This document shows positions 18,301 through 33,300 of a DNA stretch of 64,000 nt, piece by piece. Source of the stretch: Trabulsiella odontotermitis (GTDB taxonomy: Bacteria > Pseudomonadota > Gammaproteobacteria > Enterobacterales > Enterobacteriaceae); NCBI RefSeq assembly GCF_030053895.1, contig NZ_CP125781.1:3224001-3288000 (forward strand), read 5' to 3'. Position 1 is the stretch's first letter. Every line of letters starts with the position of its first letter. The notes under the pieces were generated by a model. The model saw nothing but the letters and a program-made list of their open reading frames with translations. It was not told the origin of the DNA and made no database searches. The position numbers and the translations under genes were made by a program.

Positions 18301-21300
18301 TCCCGTTCAGCACCGGCATGCGATCATCGGTGATGGTGCCGGACGCAAACTCACCGCGTGAAGAGGCCACATCATCGGTATAGCTGACAATGGTTGCCGC
18401 CGTGGTTGGCGTCGTAAGGTCAACGGTCACGACCTGCAGTGTCGTCGCGCCGGCATTCCCGGCCACGTCAACAACACGTACCTGATAGGTATGATCGCCA
18501 TCCGTCAGGGTACGCGAGTCAACAAACGTCCAGCTGTTACCATTCATAACGACGTTCTGCCAGGTCAGACCGTTATCGGTACTGATCTGCACCTGGTCGC
18601 CAGCACCCAGCGGCGCGCCGATAGAGCCGGTGATGGTCAGCGACGTATCGTTGGTCAGGAAGTCACTGTCGCTATAGCCGCTGTCGGTGGTGATACTGTC
18701 AATGCTGACGGTAATCGCGCTATCCGGCGCCACCAGATCAACCGTGACCTGCTGGTGCGCTGTCGCGCCGATGTTACCCGCCGTATCAATCACACGCACC
18801 CAGTAGTCATACGTGCCATCGGCAAGCGTACGACCGTCGTCAAAGAACCAGCTGTTGCCAATCACTGTCACGCTCTGCCAGGTGGCGCCGCCATCAAGGC
18901 TAATCTGTACGATTTCGCCCGGAGACAACGTGGCGCCCAGGGAGCCCTGCAGGCTCAGCGAGGTATCGTTGGTGACGAAGTCGCTGTTGCTGAGACCGCT
19001 GTCATCGCTGATGCTGTCAAAAGCGATGGTTTTGCTGGCGTCCGGCACCTGCGTATCAACGGTCACCGTCTGACTGGTGGTGGCGCTGATATTGCCGGCG
19101 TCGTCGATCACGCGCAGCTGATAGAGGTAGTCGCCATCCGCCAGCGTACGACCATCAACCCAGGTCCAGCTCTGGCCGTTCACGCTGACATCAACCCAGG
19201 TGAGACCGCCATCAAGGCTGATCTGTACATGTTCACCGCTGGCCAGCACCGCATTCAGTGAGCCCTGCAGGGTGATCTGGTTGTCATAGGTAATGAAATC
19301 GCTGGTCGACAGACCGGTGTCCTGCGACACCGAATCCACAGAGATCAGCGTTATCGCTGGCAGCGTGGTATCCACCACCACCGTCTGACTGCTGACCGCA
19401 CCAACGTTGCCCGCGTTATCAATCACACGCACCATGTACTGATGCGCGCCATCTGCCAGAGTACGCCCGTCGCTGAAGGTCCAGGTGGTGCCGTTCACCA
19501 CCAGGTCAATCCAGGTCGCACCACCGTCGAGGCTGATCTGCGCGGTTTCACCGTTGCCGAGCTGCGCAGAGAGCGAACCGTTCAGCACGATCTGGTTATC
19601 GCTGGTGATGAAATCGGCGCTGTTCAGACCGGTATCATTCTGTACCGCAACGATGGTGATGATCTGCGCCGGCGGCGTCAGATCGACGTTAACAACGTGA
19701 TCATCACTGGCGCTGTTACCAATGGTGTTGCTGACTTCCGCATGCACCGTATACGCAGTGCCATCCGCCAGCGCGGCAACGTCGGTGCTGCTCACGACGA
19801 CGCTCCACTGACCGTTGCTCTGTACTGTAGTGGTGTAAGTGTTGCCGTTCAGCGTAATGGTAACTGTCTGACCTGCCGGTGCCGTCGTCGTTCCGCTGAT
19901 GGTCAGCGCCGTGCCGTGCTCGGCGGCGTTGATGATGTCATCCACGCTCAGAGTGTTCACTGTAATGGTCGGGACATCGCCATTCAGCGTTACGTTGTGA
20001 CTGCTGTTGCCCGCGTTACCCGCAACGTCATTCACGGTCGCGGTGATGGCGTACTGACCATCCACCAGACCCGCAAAATCAGTCGCCGGTACAAACACCG
20101 ACCAGTTCCCGGCGCTACCTACGGTTGCCAGATAGGTGTGGCCGTTAAAGGTCACGGTTACCGTCTGGCCCTGCTCTGCCGTGGTGGTGCCGCTGATGGT
20201 TTGCCCCGCCAGCTGTTCGCCGTTATTGACGATATCATCGCTCGCCACGGTATCGATGGTGACCACAGGCGCGGTGGTATCTACCGTCAGGTTATGGCTT
20301 GCCGATGCCGGGTTACCCGCCACGTCATTGACGCTGGCAGTGATAACCGCGGTACCGTCAGTCAGTGCCGCCACATCGCCCGCCGGAACGGTGACGCTCC
20401 AGTTGCCGTTGGCCTGTACCTGCGCGGTATAGGTATTACCGTTCAGCGTGATGGTGACTGTCTGCCCCGCTTCCGCAGTACTGGTACCGGTGAGCACCAG
20501 ATCAGCCTGCGCTTCGGCAGCGTTCAGAATATCGTCTGCCGCCAGGGTGTTGATGGTGATGACCGGCGCATCGGTATCCACGCTGTAGCTATGGTCGGCT
20601 GATGCGCTGTTACCGCTGGCGTTGCTGACGCTGACCTGGACACGGGCGCTGCCGGCGTTCAGGTTAGCCAGATCCGCTGACGGAATGGTGTATGACCAGT
20701 CGCCATTGCTGTCAACGACGGCGGTCACGGTCTGACCGTTAAAGATAATGGTGACGGTCTGACCCGCTTCCACATTAACGGTAGAGCCGGACAGTACCAG
20801 ATCCGCGCCCGTTTCCGCCGCGTTGATGATGTCATCCGCTGTGACGCTGTTGATGCTGACGGAGACCGGGTTCAGGTCAACATCGACATCATGCGTTGCG
20901 GAGCCACTGTTACCGGCCGCGGTGGTGACGGTCACACTGATGGTGCTGGTACCGTCCTGCAGAGCCGTCACATCGGCCGCCGGAACACCGACGCTCCAGT
21001 TGCCGTTCGCGTCGATGACGGTGGTGTAGCTGTTGCCATTCAGGGTCACGGTTACAGAATCACCCGGTGCTGCATTGGTGGCAGAACCGCTGATCACCTG
21101 CGCCTGACCGTGTTCGGTGGTATTAAGAATGTCATCGCCGGCAACGGTGTTAATCGTCACTACTGGTGCTGCGGTGTCCACCGTCAGGTTATGGCTGGCA
21201 GACGCCGGGTTACCGGCGGTGTCAGAGACAGAAGCCGTAACAGTGGCGTTGCCGTCAGTCAGGGCAGCCACGTCAACTGCCGGAACAGTGATGCTCCAGC

Positions 21301-24300
21301 TGCCGTCCGCCTGTACCAGCGCAGTGAAGGTGTTGCCACCAATCGTGACGGTGACGGTCTGACCGGCCTGTGCGGTGGTCATGCCGTTGATCACCAGATC
21401 CGCCTGGGCTTCGGTCGCGTTCAGGATGTCATCGACGGCCAGCGTATTGATGGTGATAACCGGGGCCGCTGCATCCACCAGCAGGTTTGCGGTGGTGCTG
21501 GTGCTGTTACCGGTGCTGTTGGTCGCACTGGCGCTGACGGTGTAATCCGCTTCGCCAAGTGTAGCCAGATCCGCTGCCGGAACCGTCAGTGTCCAGTTGC
21601 CGGAGGCATCGGTGGTTGCCGTGTAGGCAGTGCCGTTCAGCATTACCGTTACGGTGGTACCCGCCGTCAGGCCGGTGCTGGTACCGCTGAGGGTCAGATC
21701 CTGACCTTTTTCAGCCGCATTCAGTACGTTATCGGTGCTGATGGCATCGAAGCTGATACTCGCCACAGACGAATCCACAATCACATCATGTGTTGCAGAG
21801 CCGCTGTTACCCGCCGCCGTGGTCACCGTCACGCTGATGGTGCTGGTGCCGTCGTTCAGGGCCGTCACGTCAGCCGCCGGAACACCGACGCTCCAGTTGC
21901 CGTTCGCGTCGATGACGGTGGTGTAGCTGTTGCCGTTCAGGGTGACCGTCACGGAATCGCCCGGCGCTGCGTTCGTTGCAGAACCGCTGATCACCTGTGC
22001 CTGACCGTGTTCGGTGGTGTTCAGAATGTCATCGCCCGCGACGGTATTAATCGTCACTACCGGTGCTGCCGTATCAACGTTCAGGTTATGACTGGCTGAC
22101 GCCGGGTTACCGGCGATGTCAGAGACAGAAGCCGTAACAGTGGCGTTGCCGTCAGTCAGGGCAGCCACGTCAGCCGCCGGAACAGTGATGCTCCAGCTGC
22201 CGTCCGCCTGTACCTGTGCGGTGTAGCTGTTGCCACCGACAGTGACCGTCACGGTCTGACCGGCCTGGGCGGTGGTCATGCCGTTAATCACCAGATCCGC
22301 CTGCGCTTCAGTCGCGTTCAGAATATCGTCAACCGCCAGGGTATTAATGGTGATCACCGGGGCTGTCGCATCCACCAGCAGGTTTGCGGTGGTGCTGGTG
22401 CTGTTACCGGTGGCGTTGGTCGCGCTCGCCGTCAGCGTGTAATCCGCTTCGCCGAGGCCGGCCAGATCTGCGGCCGGAACCGTCAGTGTCCAGTTACCGG
22501 AGGCATCGGTGGTTGCCGTATACGCGGTGCCGTTCAGCATTACCGTTACGGTGGTGCCTGCCGTCAGGCCGGTGCTGGTGCCGCTCAGAACCAGATCCTG
22601 CCCTTTCTCTGCCGCGTTCAGTACGTTATCGGTGCTGATGGCGTCAAAGGCCAGCGTCGGTGCCGTGGCATCAACATTCACGTCGTGCGTCGCGGAACCG
22701 CTGTTACCGGCTGCGGTAGTTACCGTCACACTGATGGTGCTGGTGCCGTCATTCAGGGCCGTCACATCGGCTGCCGGAACACCCACGCTCCAGTTGCCGT
22801 TCGCATCGATGACGGTGGTGTAGCTGTTGCCGTTCAGGGTGACGGTCACGGAATCGCCCGGCGCTACGTTGGTCGCAGAACCGCTGATCACCTGTGCCTG
22901 ACCGTGTTCGGTGGTGTTCAGGATGTCATCGCCGGCAACGGTATTAATCGTCACTACCGGTGCTGCGGTGTCCACCGTCAGGTTATGGCTGGCTGACGCC
23001 GGGTTACCGGCGATGTCAGAGACAGAAGCCGTAACAGTGGTGTTGCCGTCAGTCAGGGCAGCCACGTCAGCCGCCGGAACGGTCACGCTCCAGCTGCCGT
23101 CCGCCTGCACCTGTGCGGTGTAGCTGTTGCCGCCAATCGTGACGGTCACGGTCTGACCGGCCTGTGCGGTGGTCATGCCGTTGATCACCAGGTCAGCCTG
23201 CGCTTCGGTCGCGTTCAGAATATCGTCAACCGCCAGGGTATTGATGGTAATGACCGGTGCCGCTGCATCCACCAGCAGGTTCGCGGTGGTGCTGGTGCTG
23301 TTACCGGTGGCGTTGGTCGCGCTGGCGCTCAGCGTGTAATCCGCTTCGCCGAGGCCGGCCAGATCCGCTGCCGGTACGGTCAGCGTCCAGTTGCCGGAGG
23401 CATCAGTCACCGCCGTATACGCCGTGCCGTTCAGCATCACGGTGACAGTCGTGCCTGCCGTCAGGCCGGTGCTGGTGCCGCTGAGGGTCAGATCCTGCCC
23501 TTTTTCGGCGGCGTTCAGCACGTTGTCGGTGCTGATGGCATCGAAGCTGATACTTGCCACAGACGAATCCACAATCACATCGTGTGTTGCCGAACCGCTG
23601 TTACCCGCCGCCGTCGTCACGGTCACGCTGATGGTGCTGGTGCCATCGTTCAGGGCCGTCACATCGGCTGCCGGAACGCCCACGCTCCAGTTGCCGTTTG
23701 CATCGATCACCGTGGTGTAGCTGTTACCATTGAGGGTCACGGTCACAGAATCACCCGGTGCTGCATTGGTGGCAGAACCGCTGATCACCTGTGCCTGACC
23801 GTGTTCGGTGGTGTTCAGAATGTCATCACCGGCAACAGTGTTAATCGTTACTACCGGTGCGGCGGTGTCCACCGTCAGGTTATGGCTGGCAGACGCCGGG
23901 TTACCGGCGATGTCAGAGACAGAAGCCGTAACAATGGCGTTGCCGTCAGTCAGGGCAGCCACGTCAACTGCCGGAACAGTGATGCTCCAGCTGCCATCCG
24001 CCTGCACCAGCGCAGTGTAGTTGTTGTCACCGACAGTGACCGTCACGGTCTGACCGGCCTGGGCGGTGGTCATGCCGTTGATCACCAGATCTGCCTGCGC
24101 TTCGGTCGCGTTCAGAATATCGTCAACCGCCAGGGTATTGATAGTAATGACCGGTGCGGCTGCATCCACCAGCAGGTTCGCGGTGGTGCTGGTGCTGTTA
24201 CCGGTGGCGTTGGTCGCGCTCGCCGTCAGCGTGTAATCCGCTTCGCCGAGGCCGGCCAGATCTGCGGCCGGCACGGTCAGCGTCCAGTTGCCGGAGGCAT

Positions 24301-27300
24301 CTGTCGTTGCCGTGTAGGCAGTGCCGTTCAGCATTACCGTTACGGTGGTACCCGCCGTCAGGCCGGTGCTGGTCCCGCTCAGAACAAGATCCTGCCCTTT
24401 CTCTGCCGCGTTCAGCACGTTGTCGGTGCTGATGGCATCGAAGCTGATACCTGCCACAGACGAATCCACAATCACATCGTGTGTTGCCGAACCGCTGTTA
24501 CCCGCCGCAGTGGTCACGGTCACACTGATGGTGCTGGTACCGTCCTGCAGGGCCATCACATCGGCTGCCGGAACGCCCACGCTCCAGTTGCCGTTTGCAT
24601 CGATGACGGTGGTGTAGCTGTTACCGTTCAGGGTGACGGTCACGGAATCGCCCGGCGCTGCGTTGGTCGCAGAACCGCTGATCACCTGCGCCTGACCGTG
24701 TTCAGTGGTGTTGAGAATGTCGTCGCCCGCGACGGTATTAATCGTTACTACCGGTGCGGCGGTGTCCACCGTCAGGTTATGGCTGGCAGACGCCGGGTTA
24801 CCGGCGATGTCAGAGACAGAAGCCGTAACAGTGGCGTTGCCGTCAGTCAGGGCAGCCACGTCAACTGCCGGAACAGTGATGCTCCAGCTGCCGTCGGCCT
24901 GCACCAGTGCGGTGTAGTTAGTACCACCAATCGTCACCGTCACGGTCTGACCGGCCTGGGCGGTGGTCATGCCGTTGATCACCAGATCCGCCTGCGCTTC
25001 GGTCGCGTTCAGAATATCGTCAACCGCCAGGGTGTTGATGGTAATGACCGGTGCGGCTGCATCCACCAGCAGGTTTGCGGTGGTGCTGGTGCTGTTACCG
25101 GTGCTGTTGGTCGCGCTGGCGCTGACGGTGTAATCCGCTTCGCCGAGGCCGGCCAGATCTGCGGCCGGCACCGTCAGCGTCCAGTTACCGGAAGCATCTG
25201 TCACTGCGGTATACGCGGTGCCGTTCAGCATTACCGTTACGGTGGTACCTGCCGTCAGGCCGGTGCTGGTCCCGCTCAGAACAAGATCCTGACCTTTCTC
25301 TGCCGCGTTCAGCACGTTATCGGTACTGATGGCATTGAAACTGATACTTGCCACAGACGAATCCACAATCACATCGTGTGTTGCGGAACCGCTGTTACCC
25401 GCGGCGGTGGCCACGGTCACGCTGATGGTGCTGGTGCCGTCGTTCAGAGCAGAAACATCGGCTGCCGGAACACCGACGCTCCAGTTGCCGTTCGCGTCGA
25501 TGACGGTGGTGTAGCTGTTGCCGTTCAGGGTGACAGTCACGGAATCGCCCGGCGCTGCGTTGGTGGCAGAACCGCTGATCACCTGTGCCTGGCCGTGCTC
25601 GGTGGTATTCAGGATATCGTCACCGGCAACGGTATTAATCGTTACTACCGGTGCTGCGGTGTCCACCGTCAGGTTATGGCTGGCAGACGCCGGGTTACCG
25701 GCGATGTCGTTAACGCTGGCAGTGATGACGGTGTTGCCGTCGGTCAGTGCTGCGACGTCGTTTGCCGGAACAGTCACGCTCCAGCTGCCGTCCGCCTGCA
25801 CCAGCGCAGTGTAGTTGATACCGCCGACAGTGACGGTCACGGTCTGACCGGCCTGGGCGGTGGTCATGCCGTTGATCACCAGATCCGCCTGGGCTTCGGC
25901 CGCGTTCAGAATATCGTCAACGGCCAGGGTGTTGATGGTGATGACCGGTGCCGCCGCATCCACCAGCAGGTTTGCGGTGGTGCTGGTGCTGTTACCGGTG
26001 CTGTTGGTCGCACTGGCGCTGACGGTGTAATCCGCTTCGCCAAGTGTAGCCAGATCCGCGGCCGGTACGGTCAGCGTCCAGTTGCCGGAGGCATCGGTGG
26101 TTGCCGTATACGCCGTGCCGTTCAGCATTACCGTTACGGTGGTGCCTGCCGTCAGGCCGGTGCTGGTCCCGCTGAGGGTCAGATCCTGACCTTTTTCGGC
26201 GGCGTTCAGCACGTTATCGGTGCTGATGGCATCGAAGCTGATACTTGCCACAGACGAATCCACAATCACGTCGTGCGTTGCAGAGCCGCTGTTACCCGCC
26301 GCCGTCGTCACGGTCACACTGATGGTGCTGGTGCCGTCATTCAGAGCAGAAACATCAGCCGCCGGAACACCGACGCTCCAGTTGCCGTTCGCGTCGATGA
26401 CGGTGGTGTAGCTGTTGCCATTCAGGGTGACGGTTACAGAATCACCTGCGGCTGCATTGGTGGCAGAACCGCTGATCACCTGTGCCTGGCCGTGCTCGGT
26501 GGTGTTAAGAATGTCATCGCCGGCAACAGTGTTAATCGTCACTACCGGTGCTGCCGTATCGACGGTCAGGTTGTGGCTGGCTGACGCCGGGTTACCGGCA
26601 ACGTCGTTAACGCTGGCAGTAATGACAGTGTTGCCGTCAGTCAGCGCAGAGACCGCAGACGCCGGAACAGTGATGCTCCAGCTGCCGTCGGCCTGCACCA
26701 GCGCAGTGTAGCTGTTGCCGCCAACAGTGACGGTGACGGTCTGACCGGCCTGTGCGGTGGTCATGCCGTTGATCACCAGATCCGCCTGCGCTTCTGCCGC
26801 GTTCAGAATATCGTCAACGGCCAGGGTATTAATGGTGATCACCGGGGCTGCCGCATCCACCAGCAGGTTTGCGGTGGTGCTGGTGCTGTTACCGGTGGCG
26901 TTGGTCGCGCTCGCCGTCAGCGTGTAATCCGCTTCGCCGAGGCCAGCCAGATCCGCTGCCGGAACGGTCAGCGTCCAGTTGCCGGAGGCATCAGTCACCG
27001 CCGTATACGCCGTGCCGTTCAGCATCACGGTGACAGTCGTGCCTGCCGTCAGGCCGGTGCTGGTACCGCTCAGAACAAGATCCTGCCCTTTCTCGGCGGC
27101 GTTCAGCACGTTATCGGTGCTGATGGCATCGAAGCTGATACTTGCCACAGACGAATCCACAATCACGTCGTGCGTGGCCGAACCGCTGTTACCGGCCGCG
27201 GTGGTCACCGTCACACTGATGGTGCTGGTGCCGTCGTTCAGGGCCGTCACGTCAGCCGCCGGAACACCGACGCTCCAGTTGCCGTTCGCATCGATCACTG

Positions 27301-30300
27301 TGGTGTAGCTGTTGCCGTTGAGGCTCACGGTCACGGAATCGCCCGGCGCTGCATTAGTTGCAGAACCGCTGATCACCTGTGCCTGGCCGTGCTCGGTGGT
27401 GTTCAGAATGTCATCGCCGGCAACGGTGTTAATCGTTACTACCGGTGCGGCGGTGTCCACCGTCAGGTTATGGCTGGCAGAGGCCGGGTTACCGGCGATG
27501 TCAGAGACAGAAGCCGTAACAGTGGCGTTGCCGTCAGTCAGGGCAGCAACATCAGCCGCCGGAACGGTCACGCTCCAGCTGCCGTCCGCCTGCACCTGTG
27601 CGGTGTAGCTGTTGCCACCAATCGTCACCGTCACGGTCTGACCGGCCTGGGCGGTGGTCATGCCGTTAATCACCAGATCCGCCTGCGCTTCGGTCGCGTT
27701 CAGAATATCGTCGGCTGCCAGGGTGTTAATGGTGATGACCGGTGCGGCTGCATCCACCAGCAGGTTCGCGGTGGTGCTGGTGCTGTTACCGGTGCTGTTG
27801 GTGGCACTGGCGCTGACGGTGTAATCCGCTTCGCCGAGGCCGGCCAGATCCGCTGCCGGCACGGTCAGCGTCCAGTTACCGGAGGCATCGGTGGTTGCCG
27901 TGTAGGCATTACCGTTCAGCATCACCGTTACGGTGGTGCCTGCCGTCAGGCCGGTACTGGTCCCGCTCAGGACAAGATCCTGCCCTTTCTCTGCCGCGTT
28001 CAGTACGTTATCGGTGCTGATGGCGTCAAAGGCCAGCGTCGGTGCCGTGGCATCAACATTCACGTCGTGCGTCGCGGAACCGCTGTTACCGGCTGCGGTA
28101 GTTACCGTCACGCTGATGGTGCTGGTGCCGTCATTCAGAGCAGAAACATCGGCTGCCGGAACACCGACGCTCCAGTTGCCGTTTGCATCGATGACGGTAG
28201 TGTAGCTGTTACCGTTGAGGGTCACGGTTACAGAATCGCCCGGTGCTGCATTGGTGGCAGAACCGCTGATCACCTGCGCCTGGCCGTGTTCGATGGTGTT
28301 AAGAATGTCATCACCGGCGACGGTGTTAATCGTCACTACCGGTGCTGCCGTATCAACGTTCAGGTTATGGCTGGCAGACGCCGGGTTACCGGCGGTGTCG
28401 TTAACGCTGGCAGTGATGACAGTGTTGCCGTCAGTCAGCGCAGAGACCGCAGACGCCGGAACAGTAATGCTCCAGCTGCCGTCAGCCTGCACCTGTGCGG
28501 TGTAGCTGTTGCCACCGACAGTGACCGTCACGGTCTGGCCGGCCTGGGCGGTGGTCATGCCGTTGATCACCAGATCTGCCTGGGCTTCGGCCGCGTTCAG
28601 AATATCGTCAACCGCCAGGGTATTGATAGTAATGACCGGGGCCGCTGCATCCACCAGCAGGTTCGCGGTGGTGCTGGTGCTGTTACCGGTGCTGTTGGTG
28701 GCACTGGCGCTGACGGTGTAATCCGCTTCGCCCAGGCCGGCCAGATCCGCTGCCGGCACGGTCAGCGTCCAGTTGCCGGACGCATCGGTGGTCGCGGTGT
28801 ACGCGGTGCCGTTCAGCATTACCGTTACGGTGGTGCCTGCCGTCAGGCCGGTGCTGGTGCCGCTGAGGGTCAGATCCTGACCTTTTTCGGCGGCGTTCAG
28901 TACGTTATCGGTACTGATGGCATCAAAGGCCAGTGTCGGCGTCGTGGCATCGACCATCACGTCGTGTGTTGCGGAACCGCTGTTACCCGCGGCGGTGGTC
29001 ACGGTCACACTGATGGTGCTGGTGCCGTCATTCAGAGCAGAAACATCGGCTGCCGGAACGCCCACGCTCCAGTTGCCGTTTGCGTCGATGACGGTGGTGT
29101 AGCTGTTGCCATTCAGGGTCACGGTTACAGAGTCGCCCGGTGCTGCATTGGTGGCAGAACCGCTGATGACCTGTGCCTGACCGTGCTCAGTGGTGTTCAG
29201 AATGTCGTCACCGGCAACGGTATTAATCGTCACAACCGGTGCTGCCGTATCGACGGTCAGGTTGTGGCTGGCTGACGCCGGGTTACCGGCGGTGTCGTTA
29301 ACGCTGGCAGTGATGACAGTGTTGCCGTCAGTCAGCGCAGAGACCGCAGACGCCGGAACAGTGATGCTCCAGCTGCCGTCGGCCTGCACCAGTGCGGTGT
29401 AGCTGTTGCCACCGACAGTGACCGTCACGGTCTGACCGGCCTGGGCGGTGGTCATGCCGTTAATCACCAGATCCGCCTGCGCTTCGGCCGCGTTCAGAAT
29501 ATCGTCAACGGCCAGGGTATTGATGGTGATAACCGGGGCCGCTGCATCCACCAGCAGGTTTGCGGTGGTGCTGGTGCTGTTACCGGTGCTGTTGGTCGCG
29601 CTGGCTGTCAGCGTGTAATCCGCTTCGCCGAGGCCGGCCAGATCTGCGGCCGGAACCGTCAGCGTCCAGTTGCCGGAGGCGTCAGTGATCGCGGTATAGG
29701 CGGTGCCGTTCAGCATTACGGTGACAGTCGTGCCTGCTGTCAGGCCGGTGCTGGTCCCGCTGAGGGTCAGATCCTGACCTTTCTCGGCGGCGTTCAGTAC
29801 GTTATCGGTGCTGATGGCATCAAAGGCCAGTGTCGGCGTCGTGGCATCGACAATCACATCGTGCGTTGCCGAACCGCTGTTACCCGCCGCAGTGGTCACC
29901 GTCACACTGATGGTGCTGGTGCCGTCGTTCAGAGCAGAAACATCGGCTGCCGGAACACCGACGCTCCAGTTGCCGTTCGCGTCGATGACGGTGGTGTAGC
30001 TGTTGCCGTTCAGGGTCACGGTTACAGAATCACCTGCGGCTGCGTTGGTTGCAGAACCGCTGATCACCTGTGCCTGGCCGTGTTCGGTGGTGTTAAGAAT
30101 GTCGTCGCCCGCGACGGTATTAATCGTCACTACCGGTGCTGCCGTATCGACGGTCAGGTTGTGGCTGGCTGATGCCGGGTTACCGGCAGTGTCGTTAACG
30201 CTTGCAGTGATGACAGTGTTGCCGTCAGTCAGCACAGAGACCGCAGATGCCGGAACAGTGATGCTCCAGCTGCCGTCGGCCTGCACCAGCGCAGTGTAGC

Positions 30301-33300
30301 TGTTGCCGCCAACAGTGACCGTCACGGTCTGACCGGCCTGGGCGGTGGTCATGCCGTTGATCACCAGATCTGCCTGCGCTTCGGTGGCATTCAGGATGTC
30401 ATCGACGGCCAGGGTATTGATGGTGATGACCGGCGCGGCCGCATCCACCAGCAGGTTCGCGGTGGTGCTGGTGCTGTTACCGGTGGCGTTGGTGGCGCTG
30501 GCGCTGACGGTGTAATCCGCTTCACCCAGTGTTGCCAGATCCGCTGCCGGTACGGTCAGCGTCCAGTTGCCGGACGCATCGGTGGTCGCGGTGTACGCGG
30601 TGCCGTTCAGCATTACCGTTACGGTGGTGCCTGCCGTCAGGCCGGTGCTGGTGCCGCTCAGAACAAGATCCTGACCTTTTTCGGCGGCGTTCAGCACGTT
30701 ATCGGTGCTGATGGCATTGAAGGCCAGTGTCGGCGTCGTGGCATCGACAATCACGTCGTGCGTGGCCGAACCGCTGTTACCGGCCGCGGTGGTCACCGTC
30801 ACGCTGATAGTGCTGGTGCCGTCGTTCAGGGCCGTCACGTCAGCCGCCGGAACACCGACGCTCCAGTTGCCGTTCGCATCGATGACGGTGGTGTAGCTGT
30901 TACCGTTGAGGGTCACGGTTACAGAATCGCCCGGTGCTGCATTGGTCGCAGAGCCGCTGATCACCTGTGCCTGGCCGTGTTCGGTGGTGTTCAGAATGTC
31001 ATCACCCGCGACGGTGTTAATCGTCACTACCGGTGCCGCCGTATCAACGTTCAGGTTGTGGCTGGCGGAGGCCGGGTTACCGGCAACGTCGTTAACGCTG
31101 GCAGTGATGACAGTGTTGCCGTCAGTCAGCGCAGAGACCGCAGACGCCGGAACGGTCACGCTCCAACTGCCGTCCGCCTGCACCAGTGCGGTGTAGTTGA
31201 TACCGCCGATTGTTACGGTGACAGTCTGACCGGCCTGGGCGGTGGTCATGCCGTTAATCACCAGATCCGCCTGCGCTTCGGCCGCGTTCAGAATATCGTC
31301 AACCGCCAGGGTATTGATAGTGATGACCGGTGCGGCTGCATCCACCAGCAGGTTTGCTGTGGTGCTGGTGCTGTTACCGGTGGCGTTGGTCGCGCTCGCC
31401 GTCAGCGTGTAATCCGCTTCGCCAAGTGTAGCCAGATCCGCTGCCGGAACCGTCAGCGTCCAGTTACCGGAGGCATCGGTGGTTGCCGTGTAGGCAGTGC
31501 CGTTCAGCATTACCATTACGGTGGTACCCGCCGTCAGGCCAGTGCTGGTCCCGCTGAGGGTCAGATCCTGACCTTTTTCGGCGGCGTTCAGCACGTTATC
31601 GGTGCTGATGGCGTCAAAGGCCAGCGTCGGTGCCGTGGCATCAACATTCACGTCGTGCGTCGCGGAACCGCTGTTACCGGCTGCGGTAGTCACCGTCACG
31701 CTGATGGTGCTGGTGCCGTCCTGCAGGGCCGTCACATCGGCTGCCGGAACACCCACGCTCCAGTTGCCGTTTGCATCGATCACCGTGGTGTAGCTGTTAC
31801 CATTGAGGGTCACGGTCACAGAATCACCCGGTGCTGCATTGGTGGCAGAACCGCTGATCACCTGTGCCTGACCGTGTTCGGTGGTGTTCAGAATGTCATC
31901 ACCGGCAACAGTGTTGATGGTGACTACCGGTGCTGCCGTATCGACGGTCAGGTTATGGCTGGCAGACGCCGGGTTACCGGCGATGTCAGAGACAGAAGCC
32001 GTAACAGTGGCGTTGCCGTCAGTCAGGGCAGCCACGTCAGCCGCCGGAACAGTGATGCTCCAGCTGCCATCGGCCTGCACCAGTGCGGTGTAGTTGATAC
32101 CGCCGACAGTGACGGTGACGGTCTGACCGGCCTGGGCGGTGGTCATGCCGTTGATCACCAGATCCGCCTGCGCTTCGGTCGCGTTCAGAATGTCATCTGT
32201 TGACAGGGTATCGATAGAGATCATCGGCGCGGCCGTATCCAGCGTCACTACGTGCGCGGCATCTGCCGTGTTACCGCTGACGTTTGTCACGCTAACGCTG
32301 ATGTGTTCACGGCTGTCCGTCAGTGTTGACATGGAACTTGCCGGAACGGTCACGCTCCAGCTGCCGTCCGTCTGCACCTGTGCGGTAAAGGTCTGACCGG
32401 CGAATTTAATCACTACGGTCTGACCCGCTTCAACGCCCTGCGTCTGACCAGAGATCAGCAGGTCCGCACCTTTTTCCACGGCGTTGATGATGTTATCTAC
32501 GGAAACCGTATCGATGGCGATCGCCACCGGGTTGAGATCGAGTTCAACAGCGGTATTCGCTGAAACCGGGTTGCCCCAGTTGTCCTGCGCACTGGCGTCT
32601 ACCGTCAGCTGACCGGCATTCCAGTTCTGCAGATCCGCAGACGGCACACCGATTTGCCAGTTACCGTTATTGTCGATGACCGCCTGATAAGTGGTGTTGT
32701 TGATGGTGACGTTAACGAGTGTCCCCGGCGCCAGATGGGTGCCTGACCCCGTAATCACCAGATCCTGCTGCTGTTCGATGGCGTTGACGATGTCATCGCC
32801 GGACAGCGTATTGATGCGCAGCCCCGGCAGCGAAGCATTGATATTGATATCGCGATCGTCGGTACCCGTGTTGCCGTGGCTGTTGGTCACGGAAGCCGTG
32901 AAGGTCAGATCGCCGTCGCCGAATGCCAGCAGGTCAGCCGACGGGATCGTCACCTGCCAGGTCAGATCGCTGGCGACAATGGCGGTATAGCTGTTGCCGC
33001 CAACGGTGATGGTAACCGTATCGCCTGCCGCGGCGCCCGTTACACGGCCACTCAGCAGTTGATCGCTGTTGGCTTCTGCGTTGTTAACAAGATCATCGCT
33101 GGCGAAAGGATTAATGATGACCTGCGGCAATTTCGTATCGACGAGGAAAGAACCGCTTGCCGAACCGCTGTTGCCGGTAGTGTCGCTGCCGCTTACCGTG
33201 ACGGTATAGAGGGTATCGGCGAGGTTCAGCACATCGGTCACTGGCACCTGAACAGACCAGACGCCGTTATTCACCGTGGCGGTGTAGGCGACATTGTTCA

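Noticed and set aside
20885..32250. Direct repeats that might suggest a CRISPR array or satellite
   Set aside because: The period is 897 bp, in frame, and encodes continuous Ig-like domains. There are no short repeats with unique spacers.
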